DNA of 64,000 nt from Ophiura sarsii. Its lineage: Eukaryota > Echinodermata > Ophiuroidea > Amphilepidida > Ophiuridae. The translations under genes were made by a program, and so were the position numbers. The stretch covers positions 5,079,618 to 5,143,617 of the forward strand of contig CM069454.1 of assembly GCA_035610835.1 (NCBI GenBank), written 5' to 3'. Below the pieces are notes generated by a model. That model was not told the origin of the DNA. It ran no database searches and worked only from the letters and a program-made list of their open reading frames with translations. Below are positions 34,101 to 44,058 of the stretch, piece by piece (position 1 is the stretch's first letter; every line of letters starts with the position of its first letter).

Positions 34101-34419
34101 CAAACTACTACCATTTGCTGCGCGTGCTTCAGCTACACGTGATTTTTCTATAGAAAAACGCAAATTGGAAAGATTAGCATGAAACCAATCGTGATCAATA
34201 ATGTTGACAGAAGCACCTGTATCAATCAAACATTGAACAGGGTTAACATTAACAAATGCTGCTATGGTATTCAACTTAGACAAATTAATCTCAATATGCG
34301 CTTGTGAAAAACTGGAATTCGATTTTTGTCCAAATGTCTGTCTGTTCAAATCAAGAGGTACACGGTTTGCATTGCCATTTCGGTCTACACCTCTTACATG
34401 TTCAAATCTTTGAAACCTT

Positions 34420-34484
34420 AACCCATCTACATGTCGTGGAACATGTTTCTTTTTCTGTCTAGCAGATGGGTTTATTAGTTTAAA
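34420..34484 (-). promoter_or_regulatory. gag-pol -1 ribosomal frameshift signal
   Basis: Reading the minus strand, gag ends CCT TTA AAC TAA. The heptamer T TTA AAC (34484-34478) is in gag frame and is followed at once by the gag stop. A slip of -1 re-pairs as TTT AAA and enters the pol frame (CTA ATA AAC). Five bases after the heptamer, AACCCATCT (34472-34464) is exactly complementary to AGATGGGTT (34428-34420). A 6-bp hairpin (ACATGT, loop, ACATGT, 34446-34429) stacks directly against this stem. X XXY YYZ plus a 5-9-nt spacer plus structure is the standard -1 frameshift layout (established knowledge). Its use here is inferred. Confidence 0.88.
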
Positions 34485-35422
34485 GGATTCCTATTTACGT
34501 CAAATTTGGCATAGCATTTTCTCCACCCATGTCCCACACGACCACACCTATTGCATACTAATTTTCTGTACGATCTATAGGGGGCCTGTGACTGCCTTGG
34601 TTGATTCCAAGTTTGACTAGGTTGATGCCTAGGTTGAGAGGAACTACTTATACGATCTGAATTGTAAGTACGATCTAGCGGGGAAGAAAAAGAGACATGT
34701 TTGTCGTGTTCTAATTTCTCCATTCTGGTGGCTATATTAGACACGACTCCCGTCAGTGTGTCCAGAACAGAATGAATGCTATTTACCTGGGGCTCAGTAT
34801 TTTGTGATTGTGCGGGTGCGAATAGCGAGTCATTTGCCGTTTGCTGTACTGAAATTCCCAATCTCGCGGCGTCTAGTGCTTGTTTAAATGATTCAGGTTC
34901 TTTTGAAAACACAAACGCTCTGACAGAAGGCAAAAGACCACGAACAAAAATAGATAATTTTTCTGCTTCAGATTTACCAATCTGCTTGCACCATCTTATT
35001 ATTTCACAAGCATAGTCGTCAAGTGTTTCTGATGTCAATTGCTTACGCGACAATAGCTTCGATTCGACGCTCCATTTCCAAGATGAACCTTCGAAATTAC
35101 TTTTAAGTAAATCTTTAATCTTGGCTATGGTATTCTTATCTGCATCAGGAATTGAATCCAAATAGACGCGAGCATTTCCATAAACTTTTGTTTGTAAGGC
35201 AAGTATAGATTTTGGCGCGGTATAATCTCTCAGCTCAGCATACGTCTCAAATCTACTAATGAAGTTATCTACGTCATCATCTGGATTACCAGAATATTTA
35301 ATATCGCAATTATGCATATCATATTTAGCCATATTTGCTACGTCAAGTTCAACCTCCTCTATACTATTAAGTGATATAACAGACTTACTATCACTATCAC
35401 TATCGCTATCGCTATCGCTCAT
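34475..35422 (-). CDS. gag: Ty3/gypsy Gag protein
   Basis: A structural protein that forms the particle and binds element RNA. It has 315 residues and is uninterrupted. It starts with a Ser-Asp repeat (MSDSDSDSDSDS) and has a capsid-like middle (about 35-205, with FISRFETYAELR and LDDYACEIIRWCKQIGKSEAEKLSIFVRGLL, the retrotransposon Gag core). A Gln/Ser/Arg-rich linker follows, then one CCHC zinc knuckle near the C-terminus (CNRCGRVGHGWRKC). The ATG at 35422 is the first in frame. The frame ends at TAA, where the frameshift heptamer sits. It appears intact. Confidence 0.93.
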   Translation of the reverse strand: MSDSDSDSDSDSKSVISLNSIEEVELDVANMAKYDMHNCDIKYSGNPDDDVDNFISRFETYAELRDYTAPKSILALQTKVYGNARVYLDSIPDADKNTIAKIKDLLKSNFEGSSWKWSVESKLLSRKQLTSETLDDYACEIIRWCKQIGKSEAEKLSIFVRGLLPSVRAFVFSKEPESFKQALDAARLGISVQQTANDSLFAPAQSQNTEPQVNSIHSVLDTLTGVVSNIATRMEKLEHDKHVSFSSPLDRTYNSDRISSSSQPRHQPSQTWNQPRQSQAPYRSYRKLVCNRCGRVGHGWRKCYAKFDVNRNPLN

Positions 35423-37365
35423 TGCCTTTTTAACAATCTATGTCAAAATCACCCGCTAATTCCAAAGAGAATTCGGAATTTAATCAACAAATTTTTTGTT
35501 ATCAATCTCAAGTTCAAGATCAAAATTCAAGTTCAAATTCAATCAAAATTTGAAAAATCTGAACATGAACCAAGTTTATTAATTATTAAACTTGATTAAG
35601 ATTATCAATTAAAATTTATTGATTATGATTGATGATTAAATTTAATTAATAGACTAACAATGAACTTAATTGATGAAGTTTAAATTCACCAATGAGAAAA
35701 AAATTAAAAGCTCAATGAAATCCAAGTCAACAATTTAAAGTTGACATCAAATTAAATGAATAAAGTCCCAAGTTACAGCTGAATATATAAAATATTTATT
35801 CAATTGCAGTGCAGTGTATCAATATTATGTATCTTGATTTAGAAATCAGTCCATTCAAAATGTATATAGAATTCTGACTGACATCAGTCTCATCCAAAAA
35901 TAAACAAGATTTATTTCATGCGAAGAAATTGTCTGTCTGAAACGCACCTGTCCAGTAGAAGAGCTTATAAAATCTACACAATAGAATTTTACCGCGCTCG
36001 AGAATTTCAATCTCGGATTAAAATCTTTTATCAATGGATATCAGACCGTGGTCATGCACTTTTGAACCAGATTATCAGAGACTTGTAAATCGGAACAATT
36101 ATATAAAAGACTTTATCGACTTGCCACGTTGAACATGTAGAATGCGCCCATTATTGCCAGCGTAAATAAGACCTAAATATTGATAGGCCATACTACAGGG
36201 TGGTTCAATAAAACCTTGACAGTTTTTTGAAGCCATTTTTTTGAAATTCTGTAGATTTAAAAATATATATTTTTCAATATTCATCAACTATATATATGAT
36301 CTTAACCATCTATGCTGAAAATATCATTACAAATAACCTTACGGTTGCAAAATAACAGCTATTTGAACAAAGTCTGTCCCATTTCACTCTGCCCACGGGT
36401 ACTGATTTCGCGACGTTACAACGAGTGTGGTTCAATAAAACGTTGACAGTTTTTCAAAGCCTTATTTTTAAAAATTGTGGGATTTGAGTGTTTTTTTTAC
36501 ATATTCCTCAAAAATATCATTTTGGCCGTCTATGCTGAAAATGTCAATGTTAATAATGTTTTGGCGGCAAAATGATAGCTATTTGAAGAGAATCTCTTCA
36601 AATCTCTTTGCCCACGAGTAAGTCTACGGGAAATGACCAGCAAGATAACATTAAATGGCATCGTCACTGTTAAGGCATAGAGCATAGACAATTACACTTC
36701 CAATCTATGAAAATCAATAATTCTAATTAGGGTCACTCGTGGTATTATTATTACGTATTTATTTCACACCTGAATAGATAGTTAAGATGTTAAAAATTAC
36801 ACTGGTTTCACCTGGCGGGATCTTAGATTACTTGCATGCAATTCATCATTCAGTAGTTAATGTAACGTCGCGAAATCAGTACCGTGGACAGAGTGAAATG
36901 GGACATACTTTGTTCAAATAGCTGTTATTTTGCAACCGTAAGGTTATTTGTAACGATATTTTCAGCATAGATGGTCAAGATCATATAGTTGATGAATATT
37001 GAAAAAGATTTTTTTTAAATCTACAGAATTTTTAAAAAAATGGTTTCAAAAAACTGTCAAGGTTTTATTGAACCACCCTGTACATGTATTTCGTGTATAC
37101 TATTTTAAACACAATTTTAATAGACCTTTCTGGGTCTATAAAACAAATTTCAATAGACATATAATTAAATTTCAGCAGTGCATACCAACAAAATGCTACC
37201 TGAATTCAAACCGTCTCACCACGCTGAGTTATAGTCGTCGACACTGGATGCGATGAACAACAAAATACATATACAACTTTGTAGCTACAGTCCTAATTAT
37301 TCAAAATGAAGGGGGGCTGGTAAATTGACCGGAATAATATAAACATTGACATAAAAATATCAAAA
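35423..37365 (-). other. Long 5' leader of the LTR element, with nested MITE
   Basis: Almost 2 kb lie between the primer-binding site and the gag ATG. This is long for a Ty3/gypsy leader because 885 bp of it is a mariner-type MITE (36196-37080). The gag-proximal part (35460-35800) is very AT-rich with recurring TTCAAATTCAA and AAATTTATT words. I see no coding sequence. Confidence 0.75.
36196..37080. mobile_element. Mariner-type MITE nested in the LTR leader
   Basis: The 885-bp element is flanked by TA (36194-36195; 37081-37082). Its inverted ends begin CAGGGTGGTTCAATAAAAC, and the inverted similarity extends about 225 bp (36196-36420 vs 36862-37080). A third, diverged copy of the terminal sequence lies internally in the left-arm orientation (about 36425-36640). 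There is no transposase. Confidence 0.88.
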
Positions 37366-37383
37366 CGAACGAATTCTCCACCA
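37366..37383 (-). other. Primer-binding site candidate
   Basis: Two bases inside the 5' LTR, the minus strand reads TGGTGGAGAATTCGTTCG, which starts with the TGG complementary to a tRNA CCA end. I cannot name the tRNA with confidence. Confidence 0.6.
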
Positions 37384-37385
37384 GA

Positions 37386-37838
37386 TGTTGTGACGTGGTT
37401 TTAGGGAAAATACTCGCATGGCGGAGAGGGGATCAAAACACACAGAATAAATATAACGGATATAGCTTCCAAGTTATTTATATATACATTTTATTAATTC
37501 ATCATAAATAGTTCACTTACTCATATTATAAACGAACACAGCACCCAGCATCTAGACTATCCTAAAGAAATGACATGACACGCATCAATCGTGAGCTTCT
37601 GTAATTCAGAGCTCACTAGTCCTGTTGTGTGAATTGAAAACTATATGGCCTAAACTTATCATGAGGTGTTGTCAGCGTGACACGACGACTTGAATTGGTC
37701 AGAGATATTGGCGCGTAGACTGAATGGGATTCAGAATACGGAAGTACGGTGTTGCCATTTCAAGTCAATCATGGCCTGAATTCTAGATATGAAAATATCT
37801 AGAATTAATAATATCAATATAAATTTAGCGTCACAACA
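37386..37838 (-). repeat. 5' LTR (right copy)
   Basis: 453 bp, nearly identical to 28614-29066. It holds the presumed promoter: on the minus strand a TATA-like TGTATATATAAATAA lies near 37474-37488. Confidence 0.95.
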
Positions 37839-38298
37839 CATGCACAGAAAGTTGTTCCTCGTTATAATCAAGGGAGACAAATAAGTTCAATATCTCAATT
37901 GAGAGCGGGCTTGAAAACAGGACTACGTGTTCAAGGAAACGCTCTCCCGTTACAGCAATTTTTAAGATTGAAAGAAAACCAAATGTTGCTGTTTATCGAC
38001 GAAGATTTAATTTCTTAGCGAGAGATATAATGTTGTCGAGAGATATAATGATGTAAACTCGCGTATAAAATAGCAGTTTCATTGCTGCAACCAGTATCCT
38101 TTCGACGTGTGTCGTGATATGTTTGGGTCAAAGTTAGACCAAAGAGTCATTGCATAATCGCACTAGCTGCATCAAGGAATTCTTATAACCATATTGCCCT
38201 CAATTATCTTAGAGTTTAAATTAAATGCCAAAACACAATCATTGTGCAATTCGACAGATAAACGTTTTACTGATGTGGCCGCGCACTCGACCATACTA
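37839..38298 (+). repeat. Local duplication, copy A (middle part)
   Basis: It matches copy B at 49574-49674 and 51045-51200, with shared words GAGACAAATAAGTTCAATAT, CAAAGAGTCA and ACACAATCATTG. The preceding part of copy A lies before the LTR element (about 28545-28613) and the following part beyond the 10-kb insert (from 48369). Confidence 0.75.
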
Positions 38299-38339
38299 TA
38301 CTCTGTTTGGCCATCTCGAGACAGTGACGTAACCGCGTG

Positions 38340-38510
38340 TAGCGACGCAAAACGTATCAAAAATGCAAAACGTATTAATTGATACGTTTTGCGTTCACTG
38401 TGGGTCAGACATAACAAAAAAGGGACAACTCGACGCAAATCGTATCAATTTTGATACGTTTTGCGTCGTACAAACCAAAAAAGGGGCAACTTTACGTAAA
38501 TCGTATCAAA
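38340..38510. repeat. Terminal cluster of ACGCAAAACGTATCAA words (left)
   Basis: Six copies in alternating orientation, two of them forming near-perfect palindromes (38347-38394 and 38431-38468). A matching cluster is at 48290-48355. Binding sites for a mobilising protein would look like this, but that is inference. Confidence 0.8.
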
Positions 38511-38739
38511 GTGAGGATCTTCCATTTATTGCACTTCCTCCCCCTTTCCCCCAAATTTTCAAAAATATAGACCATTTTCCCCAAATGTTGACAATATAGA
38601 ACCAGAGTCCCATAACAGATAACTATTTGACTAAACCTTGGCCATATTGGTATTGAAGTCAGATTGTGTGTGTCACCGTAGGGGGCGCTTTTTAAAGTGG
38701 CTCCGGGCAAAAAAACCACTCACTGCGTTAATAGCTTCG

Positions 38740-40730
38740 GGACCAATGTTCCGTAACAACGCTCATCTTTTTACTGTTGAAGTTAAAAAGGCACAAATCA
38801 CCATAATCTTATCGGAGAATGACGCTTTGTGTTTTTTGAGAGTCAACGCAAAAGCTTGTTAGTAGGCCTACCCGCTTATCCAATGAACCCGCTTATCCAA
38901 AATGATAGTAAGATTCACCTTTTCGTTGATCTATTTAACAACAGTTTCCCAAAGTATTCGGACATTCATAAATAATTTGCATTTTCGTTTATCTTTTATA
39001 ATTGCATAAAGTAATACCTTTCCCTATTTACTTTAAATCAAAGAAGTATTCTTCAAATTGAAACCATCTTAATTTTACGCCAAAAGTAGGCTACATTCAA
39101 CGGGTCTAAAGTCAATTATAGTGTATCATTGTTTATAGAGAGAAGTTGTGTGTTTATATTTGTTGCCAATTTGTCCATAACATTTCTTTTTTCCTCTTTT
39201 AAATGAGACTAGTGTATTTTAAAGTCTTCATTTCTTTTTCATTGATACTGAGAAAAATACTAACAATTTCGCGTATTACGTCACTGTGACGTCATTATGA
39301 TAAGCAACAACGAAGGCTCCACTTTTACGAGTTTTTAATCATCAAAATACCCAATGTGCCCCAATTGGTCTACCAATCTTGTATTTTGTGTGGTTGGTTG
39401 CTTAGAAGTTTGACTAGACCCTTAGGTCCACTCTAACCAGCCAGATCCACTGGGAATATCTCGAGATTGAGATATCTCCATCTTAACTCTGTTTCAATCT
39501 GTCACCAACTGAACAAGTGTATGCCATGTTCACCTTGGGTGAACTGGCCAGAGTGGACTTTTGCCTTAAAATAAACTACTCTTACTGCAGGCTTATACAA
39601 TGTATAAGTAAGCGCAATTGGTGTTCGTTCAATACCCAATCACATCGGATGCATTTGGTGTTTGAATGCAATTTTCAGAATTTCACTACATCCCCTAGAC
39701 TATGAATCTGATAATGATATGATCCCTGATGTAAGATTCAAACACACATTAACAGCTATTAACAGTCATTTGTCAGTCTACTAGCGACTCAAAGAATACG
39801 AAGTTGCCAATGTACACACTTTATTGTACCCGTGCATCTACTAAAGACAACAATGCATTTCAATTGTTATTTTCTACATTTATACGAGTAGTTACAATTA
39901 CTATGACTGAAAGTGCATGAAGTCAGAATTTGATTTAAAACGTTGGTTTAGAAGTAAATTATTATAATGTTATAGTGTGGATTTAGTTATCAATGACAAA
40001 ATGACTGATATGACAATTAACTAATGGACTGAGTAGTGTAGCATGCATGGAGAGATGTTGGTCCAGATAACTGACTGAACTGAACTACTTTCCCTATCTG
40101 AGTTAATGTTGACATTATTGAAACATTCTGTGAAATGCTTGAAAGAACAGTCGTCTACAGACAAGTATGAATTATAATTGACCGAAATAGGCTGAACATG
40201 ATTAATATCGCTTGCTGAAAGTTGATCGGAAACAACATGTTTCAGAATAAAAAGGAAATTAAAACAACAACTTTGTGAGAAATAATGAATTTTTCTGACG
40301 TAGGCGGTGATTGATGGTGCAAAGTGTTTGTAACTCATTTCCAATTCCATTAGCCTAATTATAATCAATCATAGGCGTAAAACAAGGGAAGACGATCTAG
40401 CACTATTCTAATTAAGCCCGTTTTTTTGTTGGTGTTGTAGGTGCGTCGGGTGGTTGGGCATGTATGATTAATGGTACTTTTCTTTTTTTGCAGATAACAA
40501 TTATTCCAAGAAACATTGTGCATACATGTCACCTGACAACGTCATATGATGTCAACGTTGTTGTCAAAAGTTGCTGTCATGGGTATTTTTTTGTATAATC
40601 CTAACATGTAATAGTTCCTATGCAAAAAGATTCATCCATGTACCTCTTCGGCTGTATACATGTACATCACCTAGTGAACGTAGGGTCCTTAAGGAATCAT
40701 CTACATGTATCTCTTCGGCTGAATAACTCT
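38740..40730. other. No gene recognised
   Basis: AT-rich. It contains a TTACGTCACTGTGACGTCAT word near 39276-39295. A minus-strand frame of 115 codons at 40021-40368 has no recognisable domain. Confidence 0.45.
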
Positions 40731-40734
40731 ATAT

Positions 40735-41150
40735 TTGGGGCCCTTTGGGGCTACTGTCAGGGGACCCGTATAGGCAAAAGTTGCGGTCATTGTAATCCTA
40801 TAGAGTCATTACAAGTACCGCTAAGGAATGATAGCCTATCCAACAAATTTTGTCCATGTAGGCCTACTTCTTCGGCTGAATAAAGGCATTTTTGCCCCAC
40901 TAAATCGTGAGTCCAGCACAGGATGTGCCCCAACAGCAATACTAATTATTGACTTTTGGCCCCTTATACTAACATTATTAGACCATCGAACCTTTTGTAA
41001 ATTGTCAGCTGAATACAACTTCCGGCCTCCTGGACTACCGGTATTCTGTGTTTATGAAAAATAAATTGTTCTAAAACGTGTCAAAATTGATGTTGCCACT
41101 ACAATCGTGGCAAAATTATATTTGCCACTAAAATCGTATACAGAGGTTAG
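40735..41150 (+). repeat. Duplicated block, copy 1
   Basis: It matches 41715-42050, with shared GGGGCTAC, CAAAAGTTGC, GTCATTGTAAT, TATTCTGTGTTTATGA and TATATTTGCCACTAAAATCG. The copies are separated by a CCCGGG-rich MITE and a mariner-type end. Confidence 0.8.
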
Positions 41151-41177
41151 CAGTCAGGTTAGCTACTTCCGCCAACC

Positions 41178-41384
41178 CGGGTTGAACAGCGATTTCTGTT
41201 CACACTACAGTCGACCCGGATATAACCCGGGTTGAACCCGGGTTCTACCCTTCACTTTCGCAGGGTTGTAATTTTCGACCCGGGTCGGTTTTTGTGCCTA
41301 TTTTTTCTCTTCACACTATACGTCAACCCGGGTTCGACCCGGGTCCGACCCGGGTCGTGGAGAAAACTAGCTATAGTGTGAACA
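41178..41384. mobile_element. MITE rich in CCCGGG palindromes
   Basis: AACCCGGGTT and CGACCCGGGTC words occur eight or more times in about 200 bp. The segment between GTTCACACTACAG (41198) and CTATAGTGTGAAC (41371-41383) has inverted ends, suggesting a small MITE. Confidence 0.6.
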
Positions 41385-41684
41385 CGCCCTTATACTCTAA
41401 CCTTCTCTTTTTGACGGATTATATGATTTTGCATTATGAGGGGTAAATCAATTACTTGATACGATAATGATGAGTTTTTAAACATTGTCTTTACTTTGTT
41501 CTGTTTTACATATCGGTGGACAGCTAAAAAAAATGGGTTCTCTTAGTAAAATAGCTAACCCTGGATAGGAATGATCGATTTCAGTCATTCTTTTTTTCAG
41601 ATGATCGGAAGCAAATTTTTCGGCAAAATATCGCTTGAGTTTTAGGTCAGTTTTCTTTTTCTTTCCCAGGAAAACAAATCAAAT

Positions 41685-41714
41685 CCGTACAACTTCTTTT
41701 TAACTCACCCTGTA
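41685..41714. mobile_element. Solo right end of a CAGGGTGAGT mariner-type element
   Basis: TTTTTAACTCACCCTG followed by TA matches the right terminus of the element at 7790-8895. No left end was found. Confidence 0.5.
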
Positions 41715-42050
41715 TTTGGAACCCTCTGGGGCTACCCCGTATAATGACAAAAGTTGCTGTCATTGTAATGCTACCGTCATTTATACAAGTACTGCTAAGA
41801 AATGATAACCAACGAATAAATGCATTGTTGGCCAACTAAATCGAGACACAGGTCCCCGTACAGGATTGTGCCCCGGCAGCATTACGAATCATTGACTTTT
41901 GTGCTCTTTCTAACTCTATCAAACCTTTTGCAACTCCTTAGCTAAGTAAACCTTAGGGTTTTCTTGACTATTCTGTGTTTATGAGAAATGTTTTTCTTCT
42001 TCAAAAATCGTGGCCAAATAAAATTATATTTGCCACTAAAATCGTATATG
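41715..42050 (+). repeat. Duplicated block, copy 2
   Basis: A diverged copy of 40735-41150. It has no coding frame shared between the two copies. Confidence 0.8.
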
Positions 42051-42247
42051 GGCCATTCCACAAAAATGGGACCACTTCAGCTTTGGAAAATTATGAAAAT
42101 AAATTGTTTCAAATCTGCTTACTTTGATTGTTTTTGATGACCCAATATGCTAAAGTTACTAGAACAATAATGTTTGCGAACACCACTGCTCACATTTTTA
42201 CGCACGAAACCATGTAATTCAGGTGTCTTATTATGTTTTTTCACTCG

Positions 42248-42948
42248 GTGAACGGCGTTATCTAGTGTCATATTGCATAAGCAACTAATATGATATAAAA
42301 ATTATCATGTAGCTGTTGCAAAAACTGTATTTGTTTTATCAATTTTAATACTAAAAAATGATTTAAACCATACATTTGGGCTGAATTTCCCAATATTGAC
42401 CGTCAAACAGTGGTCAAATATTTAATTTTCACTTTAAATGTTTTATATAGCTTGCATTTTCGTTTAAAAGGGGTATGTACCATTACATTAACTATTGTAT
42501 TAAATTACATGCACACTGCATCGCATATTGTGAAGATGTTCTCTTTTTTTTTATTGATAATGGACATGTTAGGGTGAATTCCGTTATTCCTGTGAACAGC
42601 GTTATCCATGGTTATCCTGACATACACACGCGCAATAAGCCTGACGAAAACACATGCTCAATACTTGCTCAATAGAGCGATTTGGCTATGTGTAGCGCGG
42701 TAGTAAAAATTTATATATGTGGATTATGAGCCATATATGTACACTAACAGCATATTCTAGAAGAAACCGTTGGGTTCACAAAGTGAAATGCGTTATATAG
42801 AACACGAAAGAAGAAGCAAACTCACTGTTTTAAATATTTTGCTGCTGTGTCTGGACTTCTCAAAGATTTTCCAAAGAAGAAAGATTGTGCTCTTGCAATA
42901 TTTTCTTCAAATGAGGGTGATAATACTCTACAGGATAACGCCGTTCAC
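42248..42948. mobile_element. Possible MITE with 15-bp perfect inverted ends
   Basis: GTGAACGGCGTTATC (42248-42262) is matched by GATAACGCCGTTCAC (42934-42948). Related words (GTGAACAGCGTTATCC) occur inside. The target duplication is unclear. Confidence 0.45.
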
Positions 42949-43023
42949 GATAACGCCTTTCACGTTTTCATCCCTTTTTGGACCTTCTGCAAGCTATATG
43001 GTTGAATTTCTATTTTTTTCGAC

Positions 43024-43222
43024 ACAAAAGTAATCAAAAGAATTGAAAAAAGTCTATCAAAATCTCGCAATTTGTACCGCAAAAAGGAAATATTGCTGAG
43101 ATAAACTTTTACCGGACGTGTTATCCCAGTATATAGTGCATTGGTGGTGTATATACCCTTAGGGTAGTTTTGACCAATTGTACCATGTATCTGTGAATAG
43201 TTTTCCAAAATAATTCATTTGG
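43024..43222 (+). repeat. ~200-bp satellite-flank block, copy 1
   Basis: Nearly identical to 44260-44462, including AAAGTCTATCAAAATCTCGC and ACCGGACGTGTTATCCCAGT. Together the two copies bracket the Penelope fragment. Confidence 0.85.
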
Positions 43223-44022
43223 TTTTATGTCCTTCTTTATCAATGATTTTGGCCTCGTCCCAATTTATGGCATGATTCGTGGCAGCCACATGGTCCGTGA
43301 TGGCCGATTTGTGTTGTTCGCCTACTGACGCCTTTCTCACTGCCCGTGTGTAAGACCTAGCCTCACATTTATCAACCTCAGTTTTATGCTCTTTAAGTCT
43401 TGTCCTGAATAAGCGACCGCTCTCTCCTATATATGTAAGTTTTCTTACAACCGTTGCACGGAATTTCATACACAATTTCCGGAGTATGGTCTGGGTCCCG
43501 CTTGTCTTTTGGGTGGACTTACAGTTTTCGAAGCGTCGTGTGTGGCTTCATAGCCGTGGCGAAGCCGTGTTTCTTAAACACTCTTGATGCTTTCTCTGAT
43601 AATCCCTTGACGTAGGGGATGACTACCAGGCCCTTGGATTTGTTGGCGTCGTCTTTCTTTGTGTTGGTTTTCTTCTCCTTTTTGCAGTTTCTTGCAGACT
43701 CGACTTTTTGGATGGACCATTTGGGGTAGCCGCAGTTGGTTAACGCGATTTCTAACTTTTGATGGAGGGGGTGATGGGATGTTAATTGTAGATACTGGTC
43801 TGTGTGGGTTTTCTTCCTGTAAATGCAGAGTTTTGTGCTGCCATCCGGCTTCCTAATTATGAGTGTGTCTAAGAAAGGAATGCGACCCTCTTCCTCTTCC
43901 TCGTACGTGAACTTGATGCTCCCCGTAGGATCGATGGTGTTGAGGTGTTCTGTTAGATTATCCACTTCTCCTTTCTTCACTATCTCCAAGATATCGTCCA
44001 CAGTTTTGACCAATTGCACCAT
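43215..44022 (-). pseudogene. Penelope-like element fragment with GIY-YIG endonuclease
   Basis: The 43999-43519 part encodes the tail of a Penelope-type reverse transcriptase: a FTYEEEEEGRIPFLDTLI motif followed by KLCIYRKKTHTDQYL and HHPLHQK. A Lys-rich linker and GLSEKASRVFKKHG follow. The 43475-43215 part carries a GIY-YIG nuclease core (TYIGESGRLFRTRLKEHK, then AITDHVAATNHAINW), the C-terminal endonuclease of most Penelope-like elements (family knowledge). A TAA near 43519 and a small insertion at a TATATA stretch near 43432-43437 break the frame. The RT catalytic core is lost. The first codons of the minus-strand frame (43999-44022) are satellite sequence. Confidence 0.9.
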
Positions 44023-44058
44023 GTATCTGTGAATAGTTTTCCAAAATAATTAATTTGT

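Larger units (their letters stand above)
30207..34349 (-). pseudogene. pol: Ty3/gypsy pol polyprotein with one internal stop
   Basis: It encodes the replication and integration enzymes of the element. The first open part (34349-31137, 1070 codons) holds an aspartic protease with LIDTGAS (residues 41-47), reverse transcriptase (about 325-530, with YLDD at 477-480), RNase H (TDAS at 626-629, ending near DALSR 738-742), and the integrase zinc finger (H-H about 916-923, C-C 953-956) with the first two catalytic Asp residues (VDILG 984-988; SDRGQNF 1044-1050). A TAA at 31137-31139 stops translation just before the conserved YHPQ. The same frame then stays open for 310 codons, including the catalytic Glu (QERFN), the GPF module and a C-terminal chromodomain. 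The start at 34349 is a TTG and is not real: the frame is open upstream to the frameshift site at 34478-34484, consistent with Gag-Pol fusion. Apart from this stop it looks intact. Confidence 0.93.
28614..37838 (-). mobile_element. Ty3/gypsy LTR retrotransposon, nearly intact
   Basis: The element is 9.2 kb and transcribed leftward. It has two 453-bp LTRs (TGTTGTGACG...CGTCACAACA), a CATG duplication on both outer sides (28610-28613; 37839-37842), a primer-binding site candidate next to the right LTR and a short purine tract next to the left one. The order gag, pol(PR-RT-RH-IN-chromodomain) defines Ty3/gypsy (Metaviridae). No env-like ORF was found. The LTRs differ at only about two sites (G/T near 28719 vs 37493, and C/T near 29032 vs 37800), so the insertion is recent. 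One in-frame stop in the integrase makes this copy defective. It lies within a locally duplicated host segment. Confidence 0.95.

Noticed and set aside
40021..40368. 115-codon minus-strand gene
   Set aside because: No domain, low-complexity neighbours and no homologue recognised; it lies inside the 10-kb repeat element.
43659..44032. Plus-strand frames over the Penelope fragment
   Set aside because: The minus strand carries the recognisable RT tail and GIY-YIG motifs; the plus frames are shadows.
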